A stretch of DNA of 64,000 nucleotides, from the NCBI GenBank assembly GCA_963971285.1, contig OZ020244.1, forward strand, positions 4,898,001-4,962,000, in the 5' to 3' direction. Shown piece by piece: positions 13,001-28,000 of this stretch; positions within the stretch are counted from its first letter, which is position 1, and each line of letters opens with the position of its first letter. The notes beneath the pieces are model-generated. The model saw only the letters and a program-made list of their open reading frames with translations. It was not told the DNA's origin and ran no database searches. A program made the position numbers and the translations under genes. Source of the stretch: Astropecten irregularis. Lineage: Eukaryota; Echinodermata; Asteroidea; Paxillosida; Astropectinidae.

Positions 13001-16000
13001 AGCAGAGAGGGTTACCCGAGACGAGGGTAGCAACTGTTGGCCAGTGTTATTGTTGCGCGTTTGCTTCATCAAGCACCTTTTCTTTGACCCCAAGTCAGTC
13101 AACTATCCCCAAAACCGGGGAAAAAACTTGATAAAAACATCAGTCTTGCAAACAAGATGCGAAGAGTCCTCAAAAATAGTCCAACCCTAGTTGCCCTAAC
13201 TCTAGTTGCCCTAACCCTAGCGAACCTAACCCTAGCGAGCCTAACCCTAGCTAGTAGAGTCCACTGGCTGGACCAATTCTTGCTAGCCTTCTTGTTCCAC
13301 CCCCCCCCTCCCCCCGAAATAAATTGTCGCATAGCCCAGGCCACCCCTCACAACCCCTGGCTGTGAACTCAACAATCTTGAAGTATTCAACGATTGCTCC
13401 TTGCTTACTTTGAAGACTTGTAATATTCAAAAAGGAACTGCGATGCATATCGATCCATGCATGCATTACAATGGATACCGTGCTAAAACTACATAAACAA
13501 AATGGCCGCCCCTCTTCCAAGATTGGCCTGTATTTCGATAAGGGTTAAATTTGGTTCAATTGTTTTTGCAGATTCATGGTCAGTGACCACTTCCTTTTGT
13601 CTTAAAGGCGGTTTTACATGTATAAGGAAATAAAATACTTCATGCACTATAAATGTAGCGAAATCCAAAATGGCGTCATGCCGTTGCAATTTTGTCCTTT
13701 AAATGTCGCTAAAGTGAACTGTAGGCAGAAAATATTGACGGACACAACTTTTGCACTGTCTGACATGTCGTTTTCAACTATTAGTTTCCTTTTAAATCCA
13801 TTAAAATTACCATAAATTAGATTTTTCCGAAATAAAGCAAACGGCGGCCATGTTTACCATAGTCAACGCGCGTGCGTGTAAATGCTTGGGGATTCCCCTG
13901 CGTAAATAACTGTATTTTCGCTTTGGAGTGGACTGAGTCTGAATTATTTGGGCCAAAAAATATAGGTTAGGATTTTCATTTGTTTGTGCTTGTTTTTCAG
14001 CCTTTTTAGTGAAGTTCTTTATATTCATGCAAAGACAAAGGAGCATAGCAGAGAGGGTTACCCGAGACGAGGGTAGCAACTGTTGGCCAGTGTTATTGTT
14101 GCGCGTTTGCTTCATCAAGCACCTTTTCTTTGACCCCAAGTCAGTCAACTATCCCCAAAACCGGGGAAAAAACTTGATAAAAACATCAGTCTTGCAAACA
14201 AGATGCGAAGAGTCCTCAAAAATAGTCCAACCCCAGTTGCTCTAACTCTAGTTGCCCTAACCCTAGCGAACCTAACCCTAGCGAGCCTAACCCTAGCTAG
14301 TAGAGTCCACTGGCTGGACCAATTCTTGCTAGCCTTCTTGTTCCACCCCCCCCCCCCCTCCCCCCGAAATAAATTGTCGCATAGCCCAGGCCACCCCTCA
14401 CAACCCCTGGCTGTGAACTCAACAATCTTGAAGTATTCAACGATTGCTCCTTGCTTACTTTGAAGACTTGTAATATTCAAAAAGGAACTGCGATGCATAT
14501 CGATCCATGCATACATTACAATGGATACCGTGCTAAAACTACATGAACAAAATGGCCGCCCCTCTTCCAAGATTGGCCTGTATTTCGAAAAGGGTTAAAT
14601 TTGGTTCAATTGTTTTTGCAGATTCATGGTCAGTGACCACTTCCCTTTGTCTTAAAGGCGGTTTTATAAGGAAATAAAATACTTCATGCACTATATATAG
14701 CGAAATCCAAGATGGCGTAATGCCGTTGCAATGTTGTCCTTTAAATGTCGCTAAAGTGAACTGTAGGCAGAAAATATTGACGGACACAACTTTTGCACTG
14801 TCTGACATGTCGTTTTCAACTATTAGTTTCCTTTTAAATCCATTAAAATTACCATAAATTTGATTTTTCCGAAATAAAGCATACGGCGGCCATGTTTACC
14901 ATAGTCAACGCGCGTGCGTGTAAATGCTTGGGGATTCCTCTGCGTAAATAACTGTATTTTCGCTTTGGAGTGGACTGAGTTTGAATTATTTGGGCCAAAA
15001 AATATAGGTTAGGATTTTCATTTGTTTGTGCTTGTTTTTCAGCCTTTTTAGTGAAGTTCTTTATATTCATGCAAAGACAAAGGAGCATAGCAGAGAGGGT
15101 TACCCGAGACGAGGGTAGCAACTGTTGGCCAGTGTTATTGTTGCGCGTTTGCTTCATCAAGCACCTTTTCTTTGACCCCAAGTCAGTCAACTATCCCCAA
15201 AACCGGGGAAAAAACTTGATAAAAACATCAGTCTTGCAAACAAGATGCGAAGAGTCCTCAAAAATAGTCCAACCCTAGTTGCCCTAACTCTAGTTGCCCT
15301 AACCCTAGCGAACCTAACCCTAGCGAGCCTAACCCTAGCTAGTAGAGTCCACTGGCTGGACCAATTCTTGCTAGCCTTCTTGTTCCACCCCCCCCCCGAA
15401 ATAAATTGTCGCATAGCCCAGGCCACCCCTCACAACCCCTGGCTGTGAACTCAACAATCTTGAAGTATTCAACGATTGCTCCTTGCTTACTTTGAAGACT
15501 TGTAATATTCAAAAAGGAACTGCGATGCATATCGATCCATGCATGCATTACAATGGATACCGTGCTAAAACTACATAAACAAAATGGCCGCCCCTCTTCC
15601 AAGATTGGCCTGTATTTCGAAAAGGGTTAAATTTGGTTCAATTGTTTTTGCAGATTCATGGTCAGTGACCACTTCCCTTTGTCTTAAAGGCGGTTTTATA
15701 AGGAAATAAAATACTTCATGCACTATATATAGCGAAATCCAAGATGGCGTAATGCCGTTGAAATGTTGTCCTTTAAATGTCGCTAAAGTGAACTGTAGGC
15801 AGAAAATATTGACGGACACAACTTTTGCACTGTCTGACATGTCGTTTTCAACTATTAGTTTCCTTTTAAATCCATTAAAATTACCATAAATTTGATTTTT
15901 CCGAAATAAAGCATACGGCGGCCATGTTTACCATAGTCAACGCGCGTGCGTGTAAATGCTTGGGGATTCCTCTGCGTAAATAACTGTATTTTCGCTTTGG

Positions 16001-19000
16001 AGTGGACTGAGTTTGAATTATTTGGGCCAAAAAATATAGGTTAGGATTTTCATTTGTTTGTGCTTGTTTTTCAGCCTTTTTAGTGAAGTTCTTTATATTC
16101 ATGCAAAGACAAAGGAGCATAGCAGAGAGGGTTACCCGAGACGAGGGTAGCAACTGTTGGCCAGTGTTATTGTTGCGCGTTTGCTTCATCAAGCACCTTT
16201 TCTTTGACCCCAAGTCAGTCAACTATCCCCAAAACCGGGGAAAAAACTTGATAAAAACATCAGTCTTGCAAACAAGATGCGAAGAGTCCTCAAAAATAGT
16301 CCAACCCTAGTTGCCCTAACCCTAGTTGCCCTAACCCTAGCGAACCCAACCCTAGCGAGCCTAACCCTAGCTAGTAGAGTCCACTGGCTGGACCAATTCT
16401 TGTTAGCCTTCTTGTTCCACCCCCCCCCCCCCCCCGAAATAAATTGTCGCATAGCCCTGGCCACCCCTCACAACCCCTGGCTGTGAACTCAACAATCTTG
16501 AAGTATTCAACGATTGCTCCTTGCTTACTTTGAAGACTTGTAATATTCAAAAAGGAACTGCGATGCATATCGATCCATGCATGCATTACAATGGATACCG
16601 TGCTAAAACTACATAAACAAAATGGCCGCCCCTCTTCCAAGATTGGCCTGTATTTCGATAAGGGTTAAATTTGGTTCAATTGTTTTTGCAGATTCATGGT
16701 CAGTGACCACTTCCTTTTGTCTTAAAGGCGGTTTTATAAGGAAATAAAATACTTCATGCAATATATATAGCGAAATCCAAGATGGCGTAATGCCGTTGCA
16801 ATGTTGTCCTTTAAATGTCGCTAAAGTGAACTGTAGGCAGAAAATATTGACGGACACAACTTTTGCACTGTCTGACATGTCGTTTTCAACTATTAGTTTC
16901 CTTTTAAATCCATTAAAATTACCATAAATTTGATTTTTCCGAAATAAAGCATACGGCGGCCATGTTTACCATAGTCAACGCGCGTGCGTGTAAATGCTTG
17001 GGGATTCCTCTGCGTAAATAACTGTATTTTCGCTTTGGAGTGGACTGAGTTTGAATTATTTGGGCCAAAAAATATAGGTTAGGATTTTCATTTGTTTGTG
17101 CTTGTTTTTCAGCCTTTTTAGTGAAGTTCTTTATATTCATGCAAAGACAAAGGAGCATAGCAGAGAGGGTTACCCGAGACGAGGGTAGCAACTGTTGGCC
17201 AGTGTTATTGTTGCGCGTTTGCTTCATCAAGCACCTTTTCTTTGACCCCAAGTCAGTCAACTATCCCCAAAACCGGGGAAAAAACTTGATAAAAACATCA
17301 GTCTTGCAAACAAGATGCGAAGAGTCCTCAAAAATAGTCCAACCCTAGTTGCCCTAACCCTAGTTGCCCTAACCCTGGCGAATCCAACCCTAGCGAGCCT
17401 AACCCTAGCTAGTAGATTCCACTGGCTGGACCAATTCTTGTTATCCTTCTTGTTCCACCCCCCCCCCCCCCGAAATAATTTGTCGCATAGCCCTGGCCAC
17501 CCCTCACAACCCCTGGCTGTGAACTCAACAATCTTGAAGTATTCAACGATTGCTCCTTGCTTACTTTGAAGACTTGTAATATTCAAAAAGGAACTGCGAT
17601 GCATATCGATCCATGCATGCATTACAATGGATACCGTGCTAAAACTACATAAACAAAATGGCCGCCCCTCTTCCAAGATTGGCCTGTATTTCGATAAGGG
17701 TTAAATTTGGTTCAATTGTTTTTGCAGATTCATGGTCAGTGACCACTTCCTTTTGTCTTAAAGGCGGTTTTACATGTATAAGGAAATAAAATACTTCATG
17801 CACTATATGTAGCGAAATCCAAAATGGCGTCATGCCGTTGCAATTTTGTCCTTTAAATGTCGCTAAAGTGAACTGTAGGCAGAAAATATTGACGGACACA
17901 ACTTTTGCACTGTCTGACATGTCGTTTTCAACTATTAGTTTCCTTTTAAATCCATTAAAATTACCATAAATTTGATTTTTCCGAAATAAAGCATACGGCG
18001 GCCATGTTTACCATAGTCAACGCGCGTGCGTGTAAATGCTTGGGGATTCCCCTGCGTAAATAACTGTATTTTCGCTTTGGAGTGGACTGAGTCTGAATTA
18101 TTTGGGCCAAAAAATATAGGTTAGGATTTTCATTTGTTTGTGCTTGTTTTTCAGCCTTTTTGGTGAAGTTCTTTATATTCATGCAAAGACAAAGGAGCAT
18201 AGCAGAGAGGGTTACCCGAGACGAGGGTAGCAACTGTTGGCCAGTGTTATTGTTGCGCGTTTGCTTCATCAAGCACCTTTTCTTTGACCCCAAGTCAGTC
18301 AACTATCCCCAAAACCGGGGAAAAAACTTGATAAAAACATCAGTCTTGCAAACAAGATGCGAAGAGTCCTCAAAAATAGTCCAACCCCAGTTGCTCTAAC
18401 TCTAGTTGCCCTAACCCTAGCGAACCTAACCCTAGCGAGCCTAACCCTAGCTAGTAGAGTCCACTGGCTGGACCAATTCTTGCTAGCCTTCTTGTTCCAC
18501 CCCCCCCCCCCCCCCCTCCCCCCGAAATAAATTGTCGCATAGCCCAGGCCACCCCTCACAACCCCTGGCTGTGAACTCAACAATCTTGAAGTATTCAACG
18601 ATTGCTCCTTGCTTACTTTGAAGACTTGTAATATTCAAAAAGGAACTGCGATGCATATCGATCCATGCATACATTACAATGGATACCGTGCTAAAACTAC
18701 ATAAACAAAATGGCCGCCCCTCTTCCAAGATTGGCCTGTATTTCGAAAAGGGTTAAATTTGGTTCAATTGTTTTTGCAGATTCATGGTCAGTGACCACTT
18801 CCCTTTGTCTTAAAGGCGGTTTTATAAGGAAATAAAATACTTCATGCACTATATATAGCGAAATCCAAGATGGCGTAATGCCGTTGCAATGTTGTCCTTT
18901 AAATGTCGCTAAAGTGAACTGTAGGCAGAAAATATTGACGGACACAACTTTTGCACTGTCTGACATGTCGTTTTCAACTATTAGTTTCCTTTTAAATCCA

Positions 19001-22000
19001 TTAAAATTACCATAAATTTGATTTTTCCGAAATAAAGCATACGGCGGCCATGTTTACCATAGTCAACGCGCGTGCGTGTAAATGCTTGGGGATTCCTCTG
19101 CGTAAATAACTGTATTTTCGCTTTGGAGTGGACTGAGTTTGAATTATTTGGGCCAAAAAATATAGGTTAGGATTTTCATTTGTTTGTGCTTGTTTTTCAG
19201 CCTTTTTAGTGAAGTTCTTTATATTCATGCAAAGACAAAGGAGCATAGCAGAGAGGGTTACCCGAGACGAGGGTAGCAACTGTTGGCCAGTGTTATTGTT
19301 GCGCGTTTGCTTCATCAAGCACCTTTTCTTTGACCCCAAGTCAGTCAACTATCCCCAAAACCGGGGAAAAAACTTGATAAAAACATCAGTCTTGCAAACA
19401 AGATGCGAAGAGTCCTCAAAAATAGTCCAACCCTAGTTGCCCTAACTCTAGTTGCCCTAACCCTAGCGAACCTAACCCTAGCGAGCCTAACCCTAGCTAG
19501 TAGAGTCCACTGGCTGGACCAATTCTTGCTAGCCTTCTTGTTCCACCCCCCCCCGAAATAAATTGTCGCATAGCCCAGGCCACCCCTCACAACCCCTGGC
19601 TGTGAACTCAACAATCTTGAAGTATTCAACGATTGCTCCTTGCTTACTTTGAAGACTTGTAATATTCAAAAAGGAACTGCGATGCATATCGATCCATGCA
19701 TGCATTACAATGGATACCGTGCTAAAACTACATAAACAAAATGGCCGCCCCTCTTCCAAGATTGGCCTGTATTTCGAAAAGGGTTAAATTTGGTTCAATT
19801 GTTTTTGCAGATTCATGGTCAGTGACCACTTCCCTTTGTCTTAAAGGCGGTTTTATAAGGAAATAAAATACTTCATGCACTATATATAGCGAAATCCAAG
19901 ATGGCGTAATGCCGTTGAAATGTTGTCCTTTAAATGTCGCTAAAGTGAACTGTAGGCAGAAAATATTGACGGACACAACTTTTGCACTGTCTGACATGTC
20001 GTTTTCAACTATTAGTTTCCTTTTAAATCCATTAAAATTACCATAAATTTGATTTTTCCGAAATAAAGCATACGGCGGCCATGTTTACCATAGTCAACGC
20101 GCGTGCGTGTAAATGCTTGGGGATTCCTCTGCGTAAATAACTGTATTTTCGCTTTGGAGTGGACTGAGTTTGAATTATTTGGGCCAAAAAATATAGGTTA
20201 GGATTTTCATTTGTTTGTGCTTGTTTTTCAGCCTTTTTAGTGAAGTTCTTTATATTCATGCAAAGACAAAGGAGCATAGCAGAGAGGGTTACCCGAGACG
20301 AGGGTAGCAACTGTTGGCCAGTGTTATTGTTGCGCGTTTGCTTCATCAAGCACCTTTTCTTTGACCCCAAGTCAGTCAACTATCCCCAAAACCGGGGAAA
20401 AAACTTTATAAAAACATCAGTCTTGCAAACAAGATGCGAAGAGTCCTCAAAAATAGTCCAACCCTAGTTGCCCTAACCCTAGTTGCCCTAACCCTAGCGA
20501 ACCCAACCCTAGCGAGCCTAACCCTAGCTAGTAGAGTCCACTGGCTGGACCAATTCTTGTTAGCCTTCTTGTTCCACCCCCCCCCCCCCCCGAAATAAAT
20601 TGTCGCATAGCCCTGACCACCCCTCACAACCCCTGGCTGTGAACTCAACAATCTTGAAGTATTCAACGATTGCTCCTTGCTTACTTTGAAGACTTGTAAT
20701 ATTCAAAAAGGAACTGCGATGCATATCGATCCATGCATGCATTACAATGGATACCGTGCTAAAACTACATAAACAAAATGGCCGCCCCTCTTCCAAGATT
20801 GGCCTGTATTTCGATAAGGGTTAAATTTGGTTCAATTGTTTTTGCAGATTCATGGTCAGTGACCACTTCCCTTTGTCTTAAAGGCGGTTTTATAAGGAAA
20901 TAAAATACTTCATGCACTATATATAGCGAAATCCAAGATGGCGTAATGCCGTTGCAATGTTGTCCTTTAAATGTCGCTAAAGTGAACTGTAGGCAGAAAA
21001 TATTGACGGACACAACTTTTGCACTGTCTGACATGTCGTTTTCAACTATTAGTTTCCTTTTAAATCCATTAAAATTACCATAAATTTGATTTTTCCGAAA
21101 TAAAGCATACGGCGGCCATGTTTACCATAGTCAACGCGCGTGCGTGTAAATGCTTGGGGATTCCTCTGCGTAAATAACTGTATTTTCGCTTTGGAGTGGA
21201 CTGAGTTTGAATTATTTGGGCCAAAAAATATAGGTTAGGATTTTCATTTGTTTGTGCTTGTTTTTCAGCCTTTTTAGTGAAGTTCTTTATACTCATGCAA
21301 AGACAAAGGAGCATAGCAGAGAGGGTTACCCGAGACGAGGGTAGCAACTGTTGGCCAGTGTTATTGTTGCGCGTTTGCTTCATCAAGCACCTTTTCTTTG
21401 ACCCCAAGTCAGTCAACTATCCCCAAAACCGGGGAAAAAACTTGATAAAAACATCAGTCTTGCAAACAAGATGCGAAGAGTCCTCAAAAATAGTCCAACC
21501 CTAGTTGCCCTAACCCTAGTTGCCCTAACCCTAGCGAACCCAACCCTAGCGAGCCTAACCCTAGCTAGTAGAGTCCACTGGCTGGACCAATTCTTGTTAG
21601 CCTGCTTGTTCCACCCCCCCCCCCCCCCCGAAATAAATTGTCGCATAGCCCTGGCCACCCCTCACAACCCCTGGCTGTGAACTCAACAATCTTGAAGTAT
21701 TCAACGATTGCTCCTTGCTTACTTTGAAGACTTGTAATATTCAAAAAGGAACTGCGATGCATATCGATCCATGCATGCATTACAATGGATACCGTGCTAA
21801 AACTACATAAACAAAATGGCCGCCCCTCTTCCAAGATTGGCCTGTATTTCGATAAGGGTTAAATTTTGTTCAATTGTTTTTGCAGATTCATGGTCAGTGA
21901 CCACTTCCCTTTGTCTTAAAGGCGGTTTTATAAGGAAATAAAATACTTCATGCACTATATATAGCGAAATCCAAGATGGCGTAATGCCGTTGCAATGTTG

Positions 22001-25000
22001 TCCTTTAAATGTCGCTAAAGTGAACTGTAGGCAGAAAATATTGACGGACACAACTTTTGCACTGTCTGACATGTCGTTTTCAACTATTAGTTTCCTTTTA
22101 AATCCATTAAAATTACCATAAATTTGATTTTTCCCGAAATAAAGCATACGGCGGCCATGTTTACCATAGTCAACGCGCGTGCGTGTAAATGCTTGGGGAT
22201 TCCTCTGCGTAAATAACTGTATTTTCGCTTTGGAGTGGACTGAGTTTGAATTATTTGGGCCAAAAAATATAGGTTAGGATTTTCATTTGTTTGTGCTTGT
22301 TTTTCAGCCTTTTTAGTGAAGTTCTTTATACTCATGCAAAGACAAAGGAGCATAGCAGAGAGGGTTACCCGAGACGAGGGTAGCAACTGTTGGCCAGTGT
22401 TATTGTTGCGCGTTTGCTTCATCAAGCACCTTTTCTTTGACCCCAAGTCAGTCAACTATCCCCAAAACCGGGGAAAAAACTTGATAAAAACATCAGTCTT
22501 GCAAACAAGATGCGAAGAGTCCTCAAAAATAGTCCAACCCTAGTTGCCCTAACTCTAGTTGCCCTAACCCTAGCGAACCTAACCCTAGCGAGCCTAACCT
22601 TAGCTAGTAGAGTCCACTGGCTGGACCAATTCTTGCTAGCCTTCTTGTTCCACCCCCCCCCCCCCCCGAAATAAATTGTCGCATATCCCAGGCCACCCCT
22701 CACAACCCCTGGCTGTGAACTCAACAATCTTGAAGTATTCAACGATTGCTCCTTGCTTACTTTGAAGACTTGTAATATTCAAAAAGGAACTGCGATGCAT
22801 ATCGATCCATGCATGCATTACAATGGATACCGTGCTAAAACTACAAAAACAAAATGGCCGCCCCTCTTCCAAGATTGGCCTGTATTTCGATAAGGGTTAA
22901 ATTTTGTTCAATTGTTTTTGCAGATTCATGGTCAGTGACCACTTCCCTTTGTCTTAAAGGCGGTTTTATAAGGAAATAAAATACTTCATGCACTATATAT
23001 AGCGAAATCCAAGATCGCGTAATGCCGTTGCAATGTTGTCCTTTAAATGTCGCTAAAGTGAACTGTAGGCAGAAAATATTGACGGACACAACTTTTGCAC
23101 TGTCTGACATGTCGTTTTCAACTATTAGTTTCCTTTTAAATCCATTAAAATTACCATAAATTTGATTTTTCCGAAATAAAGCATACGGCGGCCATGTTTA
23201 CCATAGTCAACGCGCGTGCGTGTAAATGCTTGGGGATTCCTCTGCGTAAATAACTGTATTTTCGCTTTGGAGTGGACTGAGTTTGAATTATTTGGGCCAA
23301 AAAATATAGGTTAGGATTTTCATTTGTTTGTGCTTGTTTTTCAGCCTTTTTAGTGAAGTTCTTTATATTCATGCAAAGACAAAGGAGCATAGCAGAGAGG
23401 GTTACCCGAGACGAGGGTAGCAACTGTTGGCCAGTGTTATTGTTGCGCGTTTGCTTCATCAAGCACCTTTTCTTTGACCCCAAGTCAGTCAACTATCCCC
23501 AAAACCGGGGAAAAAACTTGATAAAAACATCAGTCTTGCAAACAAGATGCGAAGAGTCCTCAAAAATAGTCCAACCCTAGTTGCCCTAACCCTAGTTGCC
23601 CTAACCCTAGCGAACCCAACCCTAGCGAGCCTAACCCTAGCTAGTAGAGTCCACTGGCTGGACCAATTCTTGTTAGCCTGCTTGTTCCACCCCCCCCCCC
23701 CCGAAATAAATTGTCGCATAGCCCTGGCCACCCCTCACAACCCCTGGCTGTGAACTCAACAATCTTGAAGTATTCAACGATTGCTCCTTGCTTACTTTGA
23801 AGACTTGTAATATTCAAAAAGGAACTGCGATGCATATCGATCCATGCATGCATTACAATGGATACCGTGCTAAAACTACATAAACAAAATGGCCGCCCCT
23901 CTTCCAAGATTGGCCTGTATTTCGATAAGGGTTAAATTTTGTTCAATTGTTTTTGCAGATTCATGGTCAGTGACCACTTCCCTTTGTCTTAAAGGCGGTT
24001 TTATAAGGAAATAAAATACTTCATGCACTATATATAGCGAAATCCAAGATCGCGTAATGCCGTTGCAATGTTGTCCTTTAAATGTCGCTAAAGTGAACTG
24101 TAGGCAGAAAATATTGACGGACACAACTTTTGCACTGTCTGACATGTCGTTTTCAACTATTAGTCTCCTTTTAAATCCATTAAAATTACCATAAATTTGA
24201 TTTTTCCGAAATAAAGCATACGGCGGCCATGTTTACCATAGTCAACGCGCGTGCGTGTAAATGCTTGGGGATTCCTCTGCGTAAATAACTGTATTTTCGC
24301 TTTGGAGTGGACTGAGTTTGAATTATTTGGGCCAAAAAATATAGGTTAGGATTTTCATTTGTTTGTGCTTGTTTTTCAGCCTTTTTAGTGAAGTTCTTTA
24401 TATTCATGCAAAGACAAAGGAGAATAGCAGAGAGGGTTACCCGAGACGAGGGTAGCAACTGTTGGCCAGTGTTATTGTTGCGCGTTTGCTTCATCAAGCA
24501 CCTTTTCTTTGACCCCAAGTCAGTCAACTATCCCCAAAACCGGGGAAAAAACTTGATAAAAACATCAGTCTTGCAAACAAGATGCGAAGAGTCCTCAAAA
24601 ATAGTCCAACCCTAGTTGCCCTAACCCTAGTTGCCCTAACCCTAGCGAACCCAACCCTAGCGAGCCTAACCCTAGCTAGTAGAGTCCACTGGCTGGACCA
24701 ATTCTTGTTAGCCTTCTTGTTCCACCCCCCCCCCCCCCGAAATAAATTGTCGCATAGCCCTGGCCACCCCTCACAACCCCTGGCTGTGAACTCAACAATC
24801 TTGAAGTATTCAACGATTGCTCCTTGCTTACTTTGAAGACTTGTAATATTCAAAAAGGAACTGCGATGCATATCGATCCATGCATGCATTACAATGGATA
24901 CCGTGCTAAAACTACATAAACAAAATGGCCGCCCCTCTTCCAAGATTGGCCTGTATTTCGATAAGGGTTAAATTTTGTTCAATTGTTTTTGCAGATTCAT

Positions 25001-28000
25001 GGTCAGTGACCACTTCCCTTTGTCTTAAAGGCGGTTTTATAAGGAAATAAAATACTTCATGCACTATATATAGCGAAATCCAAGATGGCGTAATGCCGTT
25101 GCAATGTTGTCCTTTAAATGTCGCTAAAGTGAACTGTAGGCAGAAAATATTGACGGACACAACTTTTGCACTGTCTGACATGTCGTTTTCAACTATTAGT
25201 TTCCTTTTAAATCCATTAAAATTACCATAAATTTGATTTTTCCGAAATAAAGCATACGGCGGCCATGTTTACCATAGTCAACGCGCGTGCGTGTAAATGC
25301 TTGGGGATTCCTCTGCGTAAATAACTGTATTTTCGCTTTGGAGTGGACTGAGTTTGAATTATTTGGGCCAAAAAATATAGGTTAGGATTTTCATTTGTTT
25401 GTGCTTGTTTTTCAGCCTTTTTAGTGAAGTTCTTTATACTCATGCAAAGACAAAGGAGCATAGCAGAGAGGGTTACCCGAGACGAGGGTAGCAACTGTTG
25501 GCCAGTGTTATTGTTGCGCGTTTGCTTCATCAAGCACCTTTTCTTTGACCCCAAGTCAGTCAACTATCCCCAAAACCGGGGAAAAAACTTGATAAAAACA
25601 TCAGTCTTGCAAACAAGATGCGAAGAGTCCTCAAAAATAGTCCAACCCTAGTTGCCCTAACTCTAGTTGCCCTAACCCTAGCGAACCTAACCCTAGCGAG
25701 CCTAACCTTAGCTAGTAGAGTCCACTGGCTGGACCAATTCTTGTTAGCCTTCTTGTTCCACCCCCCCCCCCCCCCCCCGAAATAAATTGTCGCATAGCCC
25801 TGGCCACCCCTCACAACCCCTGGCTGTGAACTCAACAATCTTGAAGTATTCAACGATTGCTCCTTGCTTACTTTGAAGACTTGTAATATTCAAAAAGGAA
25901 CTGCGATGCATATCGATCCATGCATGCATTACAATGGATACCGTGCTAAAACTACATAAACAAAATGGCCGCCCCTCTTCCAAGATTGGCCTGTATTTCG
26001 ATAAGGGTTAAATTTTGTTCAATTGTTTTTGCAGATTCATGGTCAGTGACCACTTCCCTTTGTCTTAAAGGCGGTTTTATAAGGAAATAAAATACTTCAT
26101 GCACTATATATAGCGAAATCCAAGATGGCGTAATGCCGTTGCAATGTTGTCCTTTAAATGTCGCTAAAGTGAACTGTAGGCAGAAAATATTGACGGACAC
26201 AACTTTTGCACTGTCTGACATGTCGTTTTCAACTATTAGTTTCCTTTTAAATCCATTAAAATTACCATAAATTTGATTTTTCCGAAATAAAGCATACGGC
26301 GGCCATGTTTACCATAGTCAACGCGCGTGCGTGTAAATGCTTGGGGATTCCTCTGCGTAAATAACTGTATTTTCGCTTTGGAGTGGACTGAGTTTGAATT
26401 ATTTGGGCCAAAAAATATAGGTTAGGATTTTCATTTGTTTGTGCTTGTTTTTCAGCCTTTTTAGTGAAGTTCTTTATACTCATGCAAAGACAAAGGAGCA
26501 TAGCAGAGAGGGTTACCCGAGACGAGGGTAGCAACTGTTGGCCAGTGTTATTGTTGCGCGTTTGCTTCATCAAGCACCTTTTCTTTGACCCCAAGTCAGT
26601 CAACTATCCCCAAAACCGGGGAAAAAACTTGATAAAAACATCAGTCTTGCAAACAAGATGCGAAGAGTCCTCAAAAATAGTCCAACCCTAGTTGCCCTAA
26701 CTCTAGTTGCCCTAACCCTAGCGAACCTAACCCTAGCGAGCCTAACCTTAGCTAGTAGAGTCCACTGGCTGGACCAATTCTTGCTAGCCTTCTTGTTCCA
26801 CCCCCCCCCCCCCCCCGAAATAAATTGTCGCATATCCCAGGCCACCCCTCACAACCCCTGGCTGTGAACTCAACAATCTTGAAGTATTCAACGATTGCTC
26901 CTTGCTTACTTTGAAGACTTGTAATATTCAAAAAGGAACTGCGATGCATATCGATCCATGCATGCATTACAATGGATACCGTGCTAAAACTACATAAACA
27001 AAATGGCCGCCCCTCTTCCAAGATTGGCCTGTATTTCGATAAGGGTTAAATTTTGTTCAATTGTTTTTGCAGATTCATGGTCAGTGACCACTTCCCTTTG
27101 TCTTAAAGGCGGTTTTATAAGGAAATAAAATACTTCATGCACTATATATAGCGAAATCCAAGATGGCGTAATGCCGTTGCAATGTTGTCCTTTAAATGTC
27201 GCTAAAGTGAACTGTAGGCAGAAAATATTGACGGACACAACTTTTGCACTGTCTGACATGTCGTTTTCAACTATTAGTTTCCTTTTAAATCCATTAAAAT
27301 TACCATAAATTTGATTTTTCCGAAATAAAGCATACGGCGGCCATGTTTACCATAGTCAACGCGCGTGCGTGTAAATGCTTGGGGATTCCTCTGCGTAAAT
27401 AACTGTATTTTCGCTTTGGAGTGGACTGAGTTTGAATTATTTGGGCCAAAAAATATAGGTTAGGATTTTCATTTGTTTGTGCTTGTTTTTCAGCCTTTTT
27501 AGTGAAGTTCTTTATATTCATGCAAAGACAAAGGAGCATAGCAGAGAGGGTTACCCGAGACGAGGGTAGCAACTGTTGGCCAGTGTTATTGTTGCGCGTT
27601 TGCTTCATCAAGCACCTTTTCTTTGACCCCAAGTCAGTCAACTATCCCCAAAACCGGGGAAAAAACTTGATAAAAACATCAGTCTTGCAAACAAGATGCG
27701 AAGAGTCCTCAAAAATAGTCCAACCCTAGTTGCCCTAACTCTAGTTGCCCTAACCCTAGCGAACCTAACCCTAGCGAGCCTAACCCTAGCTAGTAGAGTC
27801 CACTGGCTGGACCAATTCTTGCTAGCCTTCTTGTTCCAACCCCCCCCCCCCCCGAAATAAATTGTCGCATAGCCCAGGCCACCCCTCACAACCCCTGGCT
27901 GTGAACTCAACAATCTTGAAGTATTCAACGATTGCTCCTTGCTTACTTTGAAGACTTGTAATATTCAAAAAGGAACTGCGATGCATATCGATCCATGCAT

